64,000 bases of DNA from Mycobacterium tilburgii. Lineage in GTDB: Bacteria; Actinomycetota; Actinomycetes; Mycobacteriales; Mycobacteriaceae. The position numbers were made by a program, and so were the translations under genes. Numbering within the stretch: the first letter of the stretch is position 1; each line of letters begins with the position of its first letter. The notes beneath the pieces were generated by a model. It was not told the origin of the DNA and ran no database searches. It saw nothing but the letters and a program-made list of their open reading frames with translations. The stretch covers positions 1 through 64,000 of the forward strand of contig NZ_LR655693.1 of the NCBI RefSeq assembly GCF_902168065.1. Direction: 5' to 3'. Positions 10,620 to 20,446 of the stretch are shown piece after piece.

Positions 10620-11587
10620 CTCCCGTGTCGACCCGCCTGGTCCGGCTGCTCAACATGGTGCCGTATTTCCAGGCCAATCCCCGGATCACCCGCGCCGAGG
10701 CCGCCACCGAACTGGGCGTGACCACCAAGCAGCTCGAAGAAGATCTCAACCAGCTGTGGATGTGCGGGCTGCCCGGCTATTACCCGGGCGACCTGATCGA
10801 CTTTGAGTTCTCCGGCGACACGATCGAGGTGACCTTTTCGGCCGGCATCGACCGCCCGTTGAAGCTGACCTCGCCGGAGGCGACCGGGCTGCTGGTCGCG
10901 CTGCGGGCGCTGGCCGACATTCCCGGCGTGGTCGACCCGGCGGCGGCGCGCAGCGCCATCGCCAAGATCACCACCGCGGCCGGCGCCGCCGAACACGACT
11001 CGACGGGCTTGGCGACCGCGATCGACGAGCCGGAACCCATGGAGAACCGGGCGGCGGCCACGGTACGCACCGCGGTCCAATACCGGCACGCGCTGGCCAT
11101 CGACTACTACTCCGCCTCGCACGACACGCTGACCAGCCGGATCGTCGATCCTATCCGGGTGGTGCTGATCGGCGGCCACAGCTACCTGGAGGCCTGGTCG
11201 CGCGAGGCCGAAGGCGTTCGGCTGTTCCGTTTTGACCGCATCGTCGAGGCTACCGAACTGGGTGAATCGGCCGTCCCGCCCGAACCGGCCCGCCACGCCC
11301 CGCCGGATACGTCGCTGTTCGACGGCGACCCGGCGCTGCCGGCAGCCAAGTTGCGCGTGGCGCCAAGGGCGTCGTGGGTGTTCGAGTACTATCCGATGCG
11401 CGACGTGCACGAGTTGCCCGACGGGTCCTGCGAAGCGGTCATGACCTATGCCTCCGAGGCGTGGATGACGCGCCTGGTGCTCGGGTTCGGATCCGACGTG
11501 CGGGTGCTCGAACCGGCGTCGCTGGCGCGGCGGGTCCGGGACGCGGCGACCGCGGCGCTGGAGTCGTATCAGGCAGTGAAGTCCTGA
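10616..11587 (+). CDS. pafC: WYL-domain transcriptional activator PafC
   Basis: Partner of PafB. Start chosen at GTG 10616 (GTGA overlapping the pafB stop), giving [20 protein letters not shown], which matches the family N-terminus; a GTG 9 bases upstream is also possible. Helix-turn-helix at about 15-70 ([20 protein letters not shown]), then a WYL domain ([20 protein letters not shown]) and a WCX region. 323 residues. The gene is intact and followed by tatA after 85 bases. Confidence 0.93.
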   Translation: MTPVSTRLVRLLNMVPYFQANPRITRAEAATELGVTTKQLEEDLNQLWMCGLPGYYPGDLIDFEFSGDTIEVTFSAGIDRPLKLTSPEATGLLVALRALADIPGVVDPAAARSAIAKITTAAGAAEHDSTGLATAIDEPEPMENRAAATVRTAVQYRHALAIDYYSASHDTLTSRIVDPIRVVLIGGHSYLEAWSREAEGVRLFRFDRIVEATELGESAVPPEPARHAPPDTSLFDGDPALPAAKLRVAPRASWVFEYYPMRDVHELPDGSCEAVMTYASEAWMTRLVLGFGSDVRVLEPASLARRVRDAATAALESYQAVKS

Positions 11588-11640
11588 CGACGTCCGAGCC
11601 TTCGTCGGCGCGCGCACACCGGCAGTTGCCCGCGCTGCGG

Positions 11641-11646
11641 TAGCAT
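11641..11646 (+). promoter_or_regulatory. Possible -10 element for tatA
   Basis: TAGCAT fits the mycobacterial -10 pattern. Transcription would start near 11653 and leave a short leader containing the ribosome binding site GGAGGT (about 11660-11665) before GTG 11673. Confidence 0.4.
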
Positions 11647-11672
11647 CGGGTGGACGTCTGGAGGTAATCAAA

Positions 11673-11939
11673 GTGGGCAGTCTTAGTCCGTGGCACTGGG
11701 CGATCCTAGCGGTCGTCGTCATCTTGCTGTTCGGTGCCAAGAAACTCCCGGATGCAGCCCGCTCGTTGGGCAAGTCGATGCGGATCTTCAAGTCCGAGAT
11801 GCGGGAAATGCAGACGGAAAGCAAGTCGGAAGCGCCTTCGATTCAAACCCCCGCGTCGGCCCCTCAGCCCGTGCAGTCGCAGCGGGTCGACCCGGCGGCG
11901 CCGACCGAGCAGGGGCACACCGAAGCGCGACCTACTTAG
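11673..11939 (+). CDS. tatA: Sec-independent protein translocase subunit TatA
   Basis: Forms the protein-conducting assembly of the twin-arginine translocase in the inner membrane. 88 residues from GTG 11673 with a good ribosome binding site. One N-terminal transmembrane helix (about 5-21, [20 protein letters not shown]) carries the conserved FGxKKLPDxAR hinge. An amphipathic helix ([17 protein letters not shown]) and a polar Pro/Gln-rich tail follow. It sits 62 bases before tatC, the usual tatAC arrangement in mycobacteria. Confidence 0.95.
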   Translation: MGSLSPWHWAILAVVVILLFGAKKLPDAARSLGKSMRIFKSEMREMQTESKSEAPSIQTPASAPQPVQSQRVDPAAPTEQGHTEARPT

Positions 11940-12001
11940 CTGGGTTTCGGCCTCGTTGACCTCGTTGACTGAGCCGGTGCCCGAGCGCCACTGACCAAAC
12001 G

Positions 12002-12997
12002 TTGTTGAAAGCATTCAAGACTTCAGCGCGTACCGGTGCCGTGCTGAAGCGTCTGAACCCGCGGAACCGACGCAGTCGGACCAACCCCGACGCGACGATG
12101 TCGCTGGTCGACCACCTCACCGAGCTGCGCACCCGGCTGCTGATCTCGTTGGGAGCGATCCTGCTCACGACGATCCTGGGCTTCATCTGGTATGGGCATC
12201 CGCTGTTCGGGCTGGAGAGCCTGGGCGAATGGCTGCGCCATCCGTACTGCTCGCTGCCGCAGTCGGCGCGCGCGGACATCAGCGCCGACGGGCAGTGCCG
12301 GTTGCTGGCCACCGCGCCGTTTGACCAGTTCATGCTGCGGCTCAAGGTGGGCATGACGGCCGGCATCGTGCTGGCCTGCCCGGTGTGGTTCTACGAGCTG
12401 TGGGCGTTCATCACCCCCGGGCTGTATCAACGGGAACGGCGCTTCGCGATCGGGTTCGTCATCCCCGCCGCGGTGCTGTTCATCGGCGGCGCGGTGCTGG
12501 CCTACTTCGTGTTGTCCAAGGCGCTGAACTTCCTGCTGACGGTCGGCAGCGACGTGCAGGTGACCGCGCTGTCCGGCGACCGCTACTTCGGCTTTCTGAT
12601 CAACCTGCTGGTGGTGTTCGGGGTCAGCTTCGAGTTCCCGCTGCTGATCGTCATGCTCAACATGGCCGGCGTGCTGACCTACGAAAAGCTCAAGTCGTGG
12701 CGGCGCGGCCTGATCTTCGCCATATTCGCGTTCGCCGCGGTGTTCACCCCCGGCTCGGACCCGTTCTCGATGACGGCGCTGGGGATCGCGTTGTCGGTGC
12801 TGCAGGAGCTGGCCATCCAGATTGCCCGCGTTCACGACAAGCGAAAAGCCAAGCGCGAGGCCCAAACCGCGATTCCCGACTACCAGGCCTCGGTCATCGA
12901 GCCGGCCGAACCGATACCTGGGCCGGTTTCGGGACCCGTGTCTGAGCCCGCGCCGGAGCCGTCGTTCGCGGCCGGGCAGTATGACGACGTCACGTAG
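12002..12997 (+). CDS. tatC: Sec-independent protein translocase subunit TatC
   Basis: Multi-spanning receptor of the Tat system that binds twin-arginine signal peptides. [20 protein letters not shown] is the signature N-terminus, and six hydrophobic helices follow, including [20 protein letters not shown] and [20 protein letters not shown]. The start is uncertain: TTG 12002 (331 residues) or GTG 12041, the latter beginning [13 protein letters not shown] as in related proteins. The C-terminus is a Pro-rich cytoplasmic tail. The stop codon directly abuts the ATG of helY, so the two may be co-translated. Confidence 0.95.
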   Translation: MLKAFKTSARTGAVLKRLNPRNRRSRTNPDATMSLVDHLTELRTRLLISLGAILLTTILGFIWYGHPLFGLESLGEWLRHPYCSLPQSARADISADGQCRLLATAPFDQFMLRLKVGMTAGIVLACPVWFYELWAFITPGLYQRERRFAIGFVIPAAVLFIGGAVLAYFVLSKALNFLLTVGSDVQVTALSGDRYFGFLINLLVVFGVSFEFPLLIVMLNMAGVLTYEKLKSWRRGLIFAIFAFAAVFTPGSDPFSMTALGIALSVLQELAIQIARVHDKRKAKREAQTAIPDYQASVIEPAEPIPGPVSGPVSEPAPEPSFAAGQYDDVT

Positions 12998-15766
12998 ATG
13001 GCGGCGGCAGCTGGCGACGGCGTGACCGAGTTGCCCCGGTTCACCGGGGAGCTGCCGTTCGCGCTCGACGACTTCCAGCGCCGGGCGTGCGCGGCGCTGG
13101 AGCGAGGCCACGGCGTGCTGGTGTGTGCGCCGACCGGGGCCGGGAAAACGGTGGTCGGCGAATTCGCCGTGCATCTGGCGCTCGCCGGTGGGGGCAAGTG
13201 CTTCTACACCACGCCGCTGAAGGCGCTGAGCAATCAGAAACACACAGACCTGACCGCCCGCTACGGCCGGGACCGCATTGGCCTGCTGACCGGCGACATG
13301 TCGGACAACGCTGACGCGCCCGTGGTGGTGATGACCACCGAAGTGCTGCGCAACATGCTCTACGCCGATTCGGCTGCGCTGCAAGGACTTTCCCATGTCG
13401 TGATGGACGAGGTACACTTTCTCGCCGACCGGATGCGGGGACCAGTGTGGGAAGAGGTGATCCTGCATCTGCCCGACGAGGTGCGGCTGGTCAGCCTGTC
13501 GGCCACGGTGAGCAACGCCGAGGAGTTCGGCGGCTGGCTTCAGACCGTGCGCGGCGACACCACGGTCGTGGTCGACGAGCATCGCCCGGTGCCACTGTGG
13601 CAGCACGTGCTGGTCGGCCGCCGGCTGCTGGACCTGTTCGACTACGAAAATCAGAAACCGGCCGCGGAGCGCGCGCCGCGCGTCAACCCCGAACTGCTGC
13701 GCCACATCGCGCATCGCCGCGAGGCCGACCGGATGGGCGACTGGCAGCCTCGCCACCGCGCCACCGGACCCCCGTCGCGGCCCCGGTTCTACCGGCCGCC
13801 CGCGCGGCCGGATGTGATCGCGACGCTGGACTCCGAGGGGTTGCTGCCCGCGATCACGTTCGTGTTCTCGCGGGCCGGCTGCGACGCCGCGGTACAGCAG
13901 TGTCTGCGTTCACCGTTGCGGCTCACCTCCGAGGAGGAGCGCGCGCAGATCGCCGAGGTGATCGAGCATCGCTGTGGGGATCTGGCCGAGGCCGACCTCG
14001 CGGTGCTCGGCTACTACGAATGGCGGGAGGGGCTGCTGCGCGGGTTGGCGGCCCACCACGCCGGGATGTTGCCGGCCTTTCGGCACACGGTCGAGGAGCT
14101 GTTCACTGCCGGCCTGGTCAAGGCGGTGTTCGCCACCGAGACGCTAGCGCTGGGCATCAACATGCCCGCGCGCACGGTGGTGCTCGAGCGGCTGGTGAAG
14201 TACAACGGCGAGGCGCACGTGCCGCTGACGCCGGGGGAGTACACGCAGCTCACCGGGCGGGCCGGGCGCCGTGGCATCGACCTCGAGGGGCACGCGGTGG
14301 TGCTCTGGCATCCGGCCGAGGAGACCTCCGAACCGTCGGCAGTGACCGGGCTGGCGTCCACCCGCACCTTCCCGCTGCGCAGCTCGTTTGCGCCGTCGTA
14401 CAACATGACCATCAACCTGGTCCAACACATGGGACCCGAGCAGGCGCACCAGTTGCTCGAGCAATCATTCGCCCAGTACCAGGCCGACCGCTCGGTCGTC
14501 GGGCTGGTCAAGGGCATCGACCGGGGCAAACAGTTGCAGGCCGAGATCGCCGCCGCGCTGGGTGGAGACGGCGCGCCTATCCTGGAATACGCCCAAATGC
14601 GCGCCCGGATCACGGAGATGGAACGCGCCCAGTCCCGGGCGTCGCGGCTGCACCGGCGGCAGGCCGCCAACGCGGCGCTGGCCGGCCTGCGTCGCGGCGA
14701 CATCATCACGATCACCCATGGCCGGCACAGCGGGCTGGCGGTCGTGCTAGAATCGGCCCGCAACGGCGACGACCCTAGGCCGCTGGTGCTCACCGAGCAC
14801 CGTTGGGCGGGCCGCATTTCCTCGGCCGACTATTCGGGTGCCGCCGCGCCGGTCGCCTCGATGTCATTGCCGAAACGGGTCGAGCACCGCCAGCCGAAGG
14901 TCCGGCGCGACCTGGCCTCGGCGCTGCGATCGGCCATCGCCGGGCTAGAAGTGCCGTCCCGGCGGCGCGGCGCCGATGCCGACGGTGGTGGTTTTCACGA
15001 TCCGGAGCTGGCGTCGTTGCGTGACGAACTGCGCCGTCACCCTGCACACAACAGCCCCGGTGTGGAGGCTCAGGTCCGTGAGGCCGAGCGTTATCTGCGC
15101 ATCGAACGCGACAACGCGCAGCTGGAGAGCAAGGTAGCGGCGGCCACCAATTCGCTGGCCCATACCTTCGACCGGATCGTCGGACTGCTGACCGAGCGGG
15201 AGTTCATTCAGGGGCCCGCGACTGATCCGCGGATCACCGACGACGGTCGGCTGCTGGCCAGGATCTACAGCGAGAGCGACCTGCTGGTCGCCGAATGCCT
15301 GCGCAGCGGTGCGTGGGCGGACCTGAAACCGGCCGAGCTGGCCGCGGTGGTTTCGGCGGTGCTCTACGAGACCCGCGGCGGCGACGGCCCCAGCGGGCCC
15401 TTCGCGGCGGAGGCACCCACACCCCGGTTGCGGCAGGCGCTGCTGCAGACAGCGAAGTTGTCCTACGCGCTGCGCGCCGACGAGCAGACCCACCGCATCG
15501 CCCCGAGCCGCGAGCCCGACGACGGCTTCGTGACCGCCATCTACCAGTGGGCCCGGACCGGCGACCTGGCCGGCTCGCTGGCCGCGGCCGACGTGACGGG
15601 GAGCGGTTCGCCGTTGCTGGCGGGCGATTTCGTACGGTGGTGCCGACAGGTGCTCGATCTATTGGATCAGGTCCGCAATGCCGCACCCGAAGCCGAGCTG
15701 CGGGCGACGGCAAAGCGGGCCATCAACGATGTTCGGCGCGGCGTCGTCGCAGTTGACGCCCGGTAG
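12998..15766 (+). CDS. helY: Ski2-like DEAD/DExH helicase HelY
   Basis: Superfamily 2 RNA helicase of the Ski2/Mtr4 group. Motif I APTGAGKT has Lys50, motif II is DEVH (137-140), motif III is SLSATVSN, and the C-terminal motif VI block TQLTGRAGRRGID is present. A DSHCT domain occupies roughly the last 180 residues. 922 residues compared with about 906 in Mtb; GTG 13022 is an alternative start. The gene is intact, with no gap after tatC. Its substrate in mycobacteria is not established; a role in RNA processing is inferred from the family. Confidence 0.93.
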   Translation: MAAAAGDGVTELPRFTGELPFALDDFQRRACAALERGHGVLVCAPTGAGKTVVGEFAVHLALAGGGKCFYTTPLKALSNQKHTDLTARYGRDRIGLLTGDMSDNADAPVVVMTTEVLRNMLYADSAALQGLSHVVMDEVHFLADRMRGPVWEEVILHLPDEVRLVSLSATVSNAEEFGGWLQTVRGDTTVVVDEHRPVPLWQHVLVGRRLLDLFDYENQKPAAERAPRVNPELLRHIAHRREADRMGDWQPRHRATGPPSRPRFYRPPARPDVIATLDSEGLLPAITFVFSRAGCDAAVQQCLRSPLRLTSEEERAQIAEVIEHRCGDLAEADLAVLGYYEWREGLLRGLAAHHAGMLPAFRHTVEELFTAGLVKAVFATETLALGINMPARTVVLERLVKYNGEAHVPLTPGEYTQLTGRAGRRGIDLEGHAVVLWHPAEETSEPSAVTGLASTRTFPLRSSFAPSYNMTINLVQHMGPEQAHQLLEQSFAQYQADRSVVGLVKGIDRGKQLQAEIAAALGGDGAPILEYAQMRARITEMERAQSRASRLHRRQAANAALAGLRRGDIITITHGRHSGLAVVLESARNGDDPRPLVLTEHRWAGRISSADYSGAAAPVASMSLPKRVEHRQPKVRRDLASALRSAIAGLEVPSRRRGADADGGGFHDPELASLRDELRRHPAHNSPGVEAQVREAERYLRIERDNAQLESKVAAATNSLAHTFDRIVGLLTEREFIQGPATDPRITDDGRLLARIYSESDLLVAECLRSGAWADLKPAELAAVVSAVLYETRGGDGPSGPFAAEAPTPRLRQALLQTAKLSYALRADEQTHRIAPSREPDDGFVTAIYQWARTGDLAGSLAAADVTGSGSPLLAGDFVRWCRQVLDLLDQVRNAAPEAELRATAKRAINDVRRGVVAVDAR

Positions 15767-15821
15767 GCTGGGCGGGAGCTACCGTAACAGGGCCAGCACA
15801 CAAGGAGATTGAGGAGAAACG

Positions 15822-16568
15822 ATGAGCGGACCGCACGGATCGGATCCGGGCCAGCAGTGGCAACCGCCCGGCGAGGGTGCCGATCGCTCCCAGGAACCGC
15901 CTCAGGTGCGCTCACCCTGGCAACAGCAACCTCCCACCCAGGACGGCACCTGGCAGGCCCCCGCCTACACTCCGCCCGCCGAATACCCGCAATACCAGCA
16001 GCCCTACCCACAGCAGCCGGGGTATCCGCAGCCGGGCCAGTACGCCCAGCCCGGGCAGTACGGCGCGCAGCCGGGCCAGTACGCCCAGCCCGGGCAGTAC
16101 GGCGCGCAGCCGGGCCAGTACGCCCAGCCCGGGCAGTACGGCGCGCAGCCGGGCCAGTACGCCCAGCCCGGTCAATACGGTCAGGCAGGGCAGTACCCGC
16201 AGCAGTATCCGGGCTATGAGCCGAAGAAGAAGCGTTCCGTCGCGCTGATCGGTGGCATCGCCGGGGCCGTCGCCTTTCTGCTGATCGCGGTGGTGCTGGT
16301 GCTTGGTTTCTGGGAACCGGGCTTTTTCGTCACCACCAAGCTGGACATCAACAAGGCGCAAAGCGGCGTACAGCAGGTGCTCAGCGACGAGACCAACGGC
16401 TACGGCGCCAAGAATGTTAAGGACGTCAAGTGCAACAACGGCGCCGACCCCACGGTGCAAAAGGGTGCGACGTTCGATTGCAGCGTCAGTATCGACGGAA
16501 CCCAGAAGCGGGTGACGGTGACTTTCCAGGACGACAAGGGCACCTACGAGGTCGGCCGTCCGCAGTAG
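15822..16568 (+). CDS. Pro/Gln/Tyr-repeat membrane protein with DUF4333
   Basis: Homologue of Mtb Rv2091c, a single-pass membrane protein of unknown function. A hydrophilic N-terminal half (1-135), rich in Pro, Gln, Gly and Tyr, contains perfect tandem copies of [13 protein letters not shown]. One transmembrane helix follows (about 145-166, [20 protein letters not shown]), then an extracytoplasmic DUF4333 domain with two cysteines ([17 protein letters not shown]) likely to form a disulfide. The ATG is preceded by GGAGATTGAGGAG. It is 55 bases after helY and convergent with the exonuclease gene (4 bases between the stops). Confidence 0.9.
   Translation: MSGPHGSDPGQQWQPPGEGADRSQEPPQVRSPWQQQPPTQDGTWQAPAYTPPAEYPQYQQPYPQQPGYPQPGQYAQPGQYGAQPGQYAQPGQYGAQPGQYAQPGQYGAQPGQYAQPGQYGQAGQYPQQYPGYEPKKKRSVALIGGIAGAVAFLLIAVVLVLGFWEPGFFVTTKLDINKAQSGVQQVLSDETNGYGAKNVKDVKCNNGADPTVQKGATFDCSVSIDGTQKRVTVTFQDDKGTYEVGRPQ
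16029..16184 (+). repeat. 39-bp in-frame tandem repeat
   Basis: Three identical 39-base units (16029-16067, 16068-16106, 16107-16145) and a fourth partial, diverged copy (16146-16184) inside the Rv2091c-like gene. Each unit encodes 13 residues. Near-perfect identity at synonymous positions suggests recent expansion or active homogenisation, so copy number may vary between isolates. Confidence 0.9.
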
Positions 16569-16572
16569 TGGC

Positions 16573-17532
16573 TCAGTGGTACGGTAACGAGTCGAGCGCT
16601 TTCTGTAGGCGGGCGATCGACGAGCCGACGCCGAATTCCGTTGCCAGGGTGGTGGTGCGCCGCGGGTCGGCGGCGCTCAGCGGCAGCTGGTCCGATTCCG
16701 TTGAGAAAGTGATGGGTGCGTCGGTTGTGACGCGCACGACCCGGTCGGCCGCCTCGATGTAGTCGGTGGCTCCGAGCAGTTTCGCGCGCAATCCCTTGGC
16801 CATCGTGGATTTCGGGTCTCGCGCGGCGGCCAGGATCTGTTCCAGCGAGCCGTGCTGAGCCAGCAGCGTCGCCGCCGTCTTCTCGCCGACGCCCGGCACG
16901 CCCGGCAGACCGTCGGACGGGTCGCCGCGCAGCAGCGCGAGCTCGGCGTAGGCAGGGCCGGCCCGATCCGCGGGCACCGCGTAGTTCTCCGCGACCTCGG
17001 CCGGCCCGTACAGCGTGGCTTTCGCCAGCCCGCGGCACAGATAGAGCACCCGGACCGGGACAGGGTCGTCGGTCACCACCTGCAGCAGGTCGCGGTCGCC
17101 GCTAACCACGACGACCGGGTCGTGGCGTTCCCGCGCCGCCAGCGTGCCCAGCACGTCGTCGGCCTCGAAGCCCTTGGCTCCCGCCGTCGGGATGCCGAAG
17201 GCGTCCAGCAGTTGCATGATCATGTCGACCTGCGGGGTGAGGTCATCGGGCACCTCTTCGATGTCGGGGACGCCCTCCGGTTCCGGTTCGGCCACCCGAT
17301 GCGCCTTGTACGAGGGGATCAGGTCGACCCGGAACTGTGGCCGCCAGTCCAGGTCGAGGCAGACGGCCAGCCGTCTCGGCCGTTGTTGGCCGATGACCAC
17401 GGCCATCGAGTCGATGAAGCCGCGGACGGCGTTGACGAGCTGGCCGTCCGGCGCGGTGATCGACGACGGCACCCCGAAATACGAGCGAAACCACATGCTG
17501 GCGCCGTCGAGCAACAGCAAAGGTGCGGGCAT
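16573..17532 (-). CDS. 5'-3' exonuclease (FEN/PIN-like)
   Basis: Homologue of Mtb Rv2090, similar to the 5' nuclease domain of DNA polymerase [17 protein letters not shown] has the first metal-binding Asp. Further acidic motifs are [24 protein letters not shown] and [12 protein letters not shown], and the helix-hairpin-helix region [18 protein letters not shown] follows. 319 residues from ATG 17532. It would act on 5' flaps or RNA primers in DNA repair and replication; its exact role beside polA is not known. Divergent from pepE, convergent with the DUF4333 gene. Confidence 0.9.
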   Translation of the reverse strand: MPAPLLLLDGASMWFRSYFGVPSSITAPDGQLVNAVRGFIDSMAVVIGQQRPRRLAVCLDLDWRPQFRVDLIPSYKAHRVAEPEPEGVPDIEEVPDDLTPQVDMIMQLLDAFGIPTAGAKGFEADDVLGTLAARERHDPVVVVSGDRDLLQVVTDDPVPVRVLYLCRGLAKATLYGPAEVAENYAVPADRAGPAYAELALLRGDPSDGLPGVPGVGEKTAATLLAQHGSLEQILAAARDPKSTMAKGLRAKLLGATDYIEAADRVVRVTTDAPITFSTESDQLPLSAADPRRTTTLATEFGVGSSIARLQKALDSLPYH

Positions 17533-17560
17533 GCGGGCATCCTTTCATGCCCGGTGCGGT

Positions 17561-17566
17561 TAGCCT
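17561..17566 (+). promoter_or_regulatory. -10 element for leaderless pepE transcript
   Basis: TAGCCT (TANNNT type) followed by 7 bases and then ATG 17574. This supports ATG 17574 as the start, not an in-frame upstream codon that would overlap the divergent exonuclease gene. Confidence 0.5.
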
Positions 17567-17573
17567 GGCTGCC

Positions 17574-18701
17574 ATGGATTCTCACCGATTCGATGTTGCG
17601 GTTTATGCTCGCCGGCTGGCGGCGGCGGCCCGGGCGACCGCGGCGGCGGGACTCGACGGCCTGGTGATCACGCCGGGCTACGACCTGCGCTACCTCATCG
17701 GCTCGCGAGCCCAGACCCTGGAGCGTCTGACCGCGCTGGTGGTTCCGGCCTCCGGTGACCCAACCATTGTGGTACCGCGACTCGAGCTCGCCTCGCTCAA
17801 GGGATCGGCGATCGCGGAACTGGGCCTGGGCGTGCGTGCTTGGGTCGACGGCGAAGATCCCTACCTACTGGTGAGTGCGGCGCTCGGCGGTGGCCGCGCG
17901 GCGACGGCCGTCACCGATTCCATGTCGGCGCTGCATCTGGTGCCGTTGGCCGGGGTGCTGGGCGTGTCGCCGGTGCTGGTCACCGGCATCTTGCGCGAAC
18001 TGCGGATGGTCAAGGAGGAGTGCGAGATCGACGCGCTGCGCAAGGCCGGTTCGGCCATCGACCGGGTTCACGCCCGGGTGCCGGAGTTTCTGGTGCCCGG
18101 ACGCACCGAGGCCGAAGTCGCCGCCGACATCGCCGAAGCCATTGTCGACGAAGGGCATTCGGATGCGTCTTTCATCATCGTCGGATCCGGGCCGCACGGA
18201 GCCGACCCGCACCACAGCTATTCCAGCCGGGAGTTGCAAGCCGGCGACATCGTCGTCGTCGACATCGGAGGAGCCTACGAGCCCGGATACCATTCCGACT
18301 GCACCCGCACCTATAGCATCGGGGAACCGAGTCCCGATGTGGCACACCAGTATTCGCTGCTGCAGCGGGCGCAGCGGGCGGCATGCGATGTGGTGCGTCC
18401 GGGTGTGACGGCCGAGCAGGTCGACGCCACCGCCCGTGAGGTGCTGGCCGAGACCGGACTCGCGGAGTTCTTCGTGCATCGCACCGGGCACGGTATCGGC
18501 CTGTCCGTGCATGAGGAGCCCTACATCGTTAGCGGCAACGATCTGCCGTTGACCGCGGGGATGTCCTTCTCGATCGAGCCGGGCATCTATTTCCCGGGCA
18601 GCTGGGGTGCCCGCATCGAAGACATCGTCGTCGTGACTGAGGACGGGGCGCTGGCTGTCAACAATCGGCCGCACGAGCTGGTCGTGGTTACGGTGGACTG
18701 A
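17574..18701 (+). CDS. pepE: M24-family dipeptidase PepE (Xaa-Pro type)
   Basis: Cytoplasmic metallopeptidase of the creatinase/prolidase fold. N-terminal domain about 1-135, C-terminal pita-bread catalytic domain about 145-375. The five metal ligands are recognisable: Asp in VVVDIGGAYE, Asp in HSDCTRTYSIG, His in RTGHGIGLSVHEEPY, Glu in SIEPGIYFPG and Glu in ARIEDIVVV. 375 residues from ATG 17574, equal to the Mtb protein. Intact. Confidence 0.94.
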   Translation: MDSHRFDVAVYARRLAAAARATAAAGLDGLVITPGYDLRYLIGSRAQTLERLTALVVPASGDPTIVVPRLELASLKGSAIAELGLGVRAWVDGEDPYLLVSAALGGGRAATAVTDSMSALHLVPLAGVLGVSPVLVTGILRELRMVKEECEIDALRKAGSAIDRVHARVPEFLVPGRTEAEVAADIAEAIVDEGHSDASFIIVGSGPHGADPHHSYSSRELQAGDIVVVDIGGAYEPGYHSDCTRTYSIGEPSPDVAHQYSLLQRAQRAACDVVRPGVTAEQVDATAREVLAETGLAEFFVHRTGHGIGLSVHEEPYIVSGNDLPLTAGMSFSIEPGIYFPGSWGARIEDIVVVTEDGALAVNNRPHELVVVTVD

Positions 18702-18707
18702 GGCGCG

Positions 18708-19232
18708 TTAGGGCTGCTGGATTTCCGTGCTGATGTTCACCGGGACGACGGAGCCGTCGGTGCGGTGATCGCTGGTGTCGCGGCATTCCCCGTTGACGTC
18801 CACGCACGCGTGACTGTTGAGTTCGACGCCGGCGCGCGGGGTCGGCGCCACGGTCAGGATGACGTTGACGTTGACCTTGCGCAGGGTCGGCACGTGGGAC
18901 TTGAAGTCGGAGTCGGCGCTCCAGCCGCCGGCAACGAGCGTCTTGATCACCGCCTGCGGGTCGGCGAGCTGGTTGTGCGGCACGCCGGGCAGCCAGAATG
19001 CCACCTTCGCGACACCCCGAAACGGCGGCGTCCCCGGGTCGTTGCACGATTCGTAGCTGAATGTCGCCTCGGTCACCTGGGCGTGCAGCGTGCTCACGAT
19101 GCCGCGGTCGGCGTCGACGGCTTGGGCCCTGGCCTGTTGCGGTGGCATCGGATTATGCACGGCGCCAACGTATCCAGCGAGCGAGCCGCCGACTGTCATT
19201 GCGATGGCGGCGTTGGCTACTCTGGTCCACAC
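18708..19232 (-). CDS. LppJ-like secreted protein
   Basis: 174 residues, similar to Mtb Rv2080 (LppJ). Shared features include SYESCNDPGTPPF near the N-terminal third and the C-terminal block GECRDTSDHRTDGS ending QQP. The N-terminus has a hydrophobic signal segment (ANAAIAMTVGGSLAGYVGAV) but I see no lipobox cysteine, so it may be secreted or anchored rather than lipidated. Cysteines in CNDPG, CVDVNGEC are conserved-looking. It lies downstream of remnants of the genes that precede lppJ in Mtb. Function unknown. Confidence 0.75.
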   Translation of the reverse strand: MWTRVANAAIAMTVGGSLAGYVGAVHNPMPPQQARAQAVDADRGIVSTLHAQVTEATFSYESCNDPGTPPFRGVAKVAFWLPGVPHNQLADPQAVIKTLVAGGWSADSDFKSHVPTLRKVNVNVILTVAPTPRAGVELNSHACVDVNGECRDTSDHRTDGSVVPVNISTEIQQP

Positions 19233-19235
19233 TCG

Positions 19236-19870
19236 CCACTTCCTTTCAGTGGTCTTTCTGTGGTCAACCCGTCGGCACGCTGTGCGTGTGCCCGGTAGTC
19301 GCCGTGCTCGGCTTCGGGATCAAACCAGTCACTCATTCCGTATTCGCAGCGATGTCGTGCGGTCATGCCGTCGCGTTCCAGCGCGTCACCTTGGCAGGCG
19401 GAAATCGGCCGCGGAATGCGACAGATCGGTGCCCGGTGAACCGAGCAGCACGACATTGTTGGTCTGCATCCCGTAGCCGGCTGCCGCGTCCGAAACGGTG
19501 GTGGATCCGTAGGAGTGACCAACCAACGTGCGTTGCGCCGGTACGCTGGGCTGCGGCCAGTGCAGTCGCGATGTTCCCCCGGTCGACGCCAATCTTGGCC
19601 AGTTGCAGGGAATGTGCTCCGAGTGATTGCGCAGTGCGCTGGATCTCGGCGGAGTCGTTGATCGGATTGCCGCCGTTGTTGCGGTTCCAGGACGCCTCGA
19701 AGCGCCGGCGTGCTTCGTCGAATGCCTTGCTGGACTCGGTGGTACACGCGCAGGTAGTGTAGAACTCCTGCGCCAGGTCGGAAATGTATGCGGTACAGCA
19801 ACTTTGGAGTATACTGTTGATCGACCACAGATCACCGCCGGCTTCGGCGATCAGTTGGGGAATGCCTATG
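19236..19870 (-). pseudogene. Rv2079-like alpha/beta hydrolase (DUF1023), decayed
   Basis: Remnant of a large exported-type alpha/beta hydrolase. The N-terminal block (about 19870-19530) reads IPQLIAEAGGDLWSINSIL and SWNRNNGGNPINDSAEIQRT. After a frame change the DUF1023 nucleophile elbow VGHSYGSTTVSDAAAGYG and NNVVLLGSPGTDLSHSAADF appear (about 19520-19400). Mtb Rv2079 is about 650 residues, so most of the gene is lost. Position between the DUF2563 remnant and the LppJ-like gene supports the assignment. Confidence 0.65.
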
Positions 19871-20181
19871 TGGCGGAGTTGCATCGCACGGCCCACAGTT
19901 CCGCGGTGTTGTGCTCCTCCATGTCGGTGAACCCGGTGGCGGCCCGTGGGCCCTGCCGCCGATCGAGGCCAGTGCTTCCCCGTGGGATTGCAGGCCGTTC
20001 ACGTGTTTGCGGTGAGCCACGCTGAGCGCGTAGTGAAACGCTTCCGCGGCGGCGAAACCGCCGAACATTACTGACATCAGCGGTCCCCGTGAGAACTGAT
20101 CGGCCGTGTCGTGGGCGTGCCTGCCCGCACGGTGAGATTTGTTTCCCCGAGTGCAGTAATTCAGTGTCGACGACACCGCCA
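19840..20181 (-). pseudogene. DUF2563 small protein (Rv2078-like), frameshifted
   Basis: Recognisable DUF2563 sequence: VDTELLHSG, then in another frame NKSHRAGRHAHDTADQFSRG and MFGGFAAAEAFHYALSVAHR, then after another shift a C-terminal piece. Family members are about 100 residues, usually next to a DUF1023 hydrolase, and resemble type VII secretion-associated small helical proteins. At least two indels and loss of the normal start make this one non-functional. Confidence 0.6.
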
Positions 20182-20446
20182 CCCTCTCCGAGCTGGGTAC
20201 TGCCGCCGTTGTGCCGGTCAATTCATCTTGTGAGTCGTTGCGCTGCAGGCCTGGAACCAGGCGAGGTGATAGTTGGCGGCTAGAGCCGCCGCCGCGGATG
20301 GGTGCGGATGGCGCCGGCATTGCCGTTGCAGCTCGGGGAGGCCCGGCGGTCACCGGGGGTGGAGGGGGTGAGGTCGTCGCGGGAACCGAGTTTGCGAAAG
20401 TCAGCTTAACACCGATCGGCATGTTTGCAACCGCGTGTCCGTGCTG

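Noticed and set aside
12023..13756. 577-codon minus-strand frame across tatC and helY
   Set aside because: Spans two intact, divergent-function genes on the opposite strand; a GC-driven shadow.
16029..16184. CRISPR-like array
   Set aside because: The repeats are head-to-tail without spacers and in frame within a gene.
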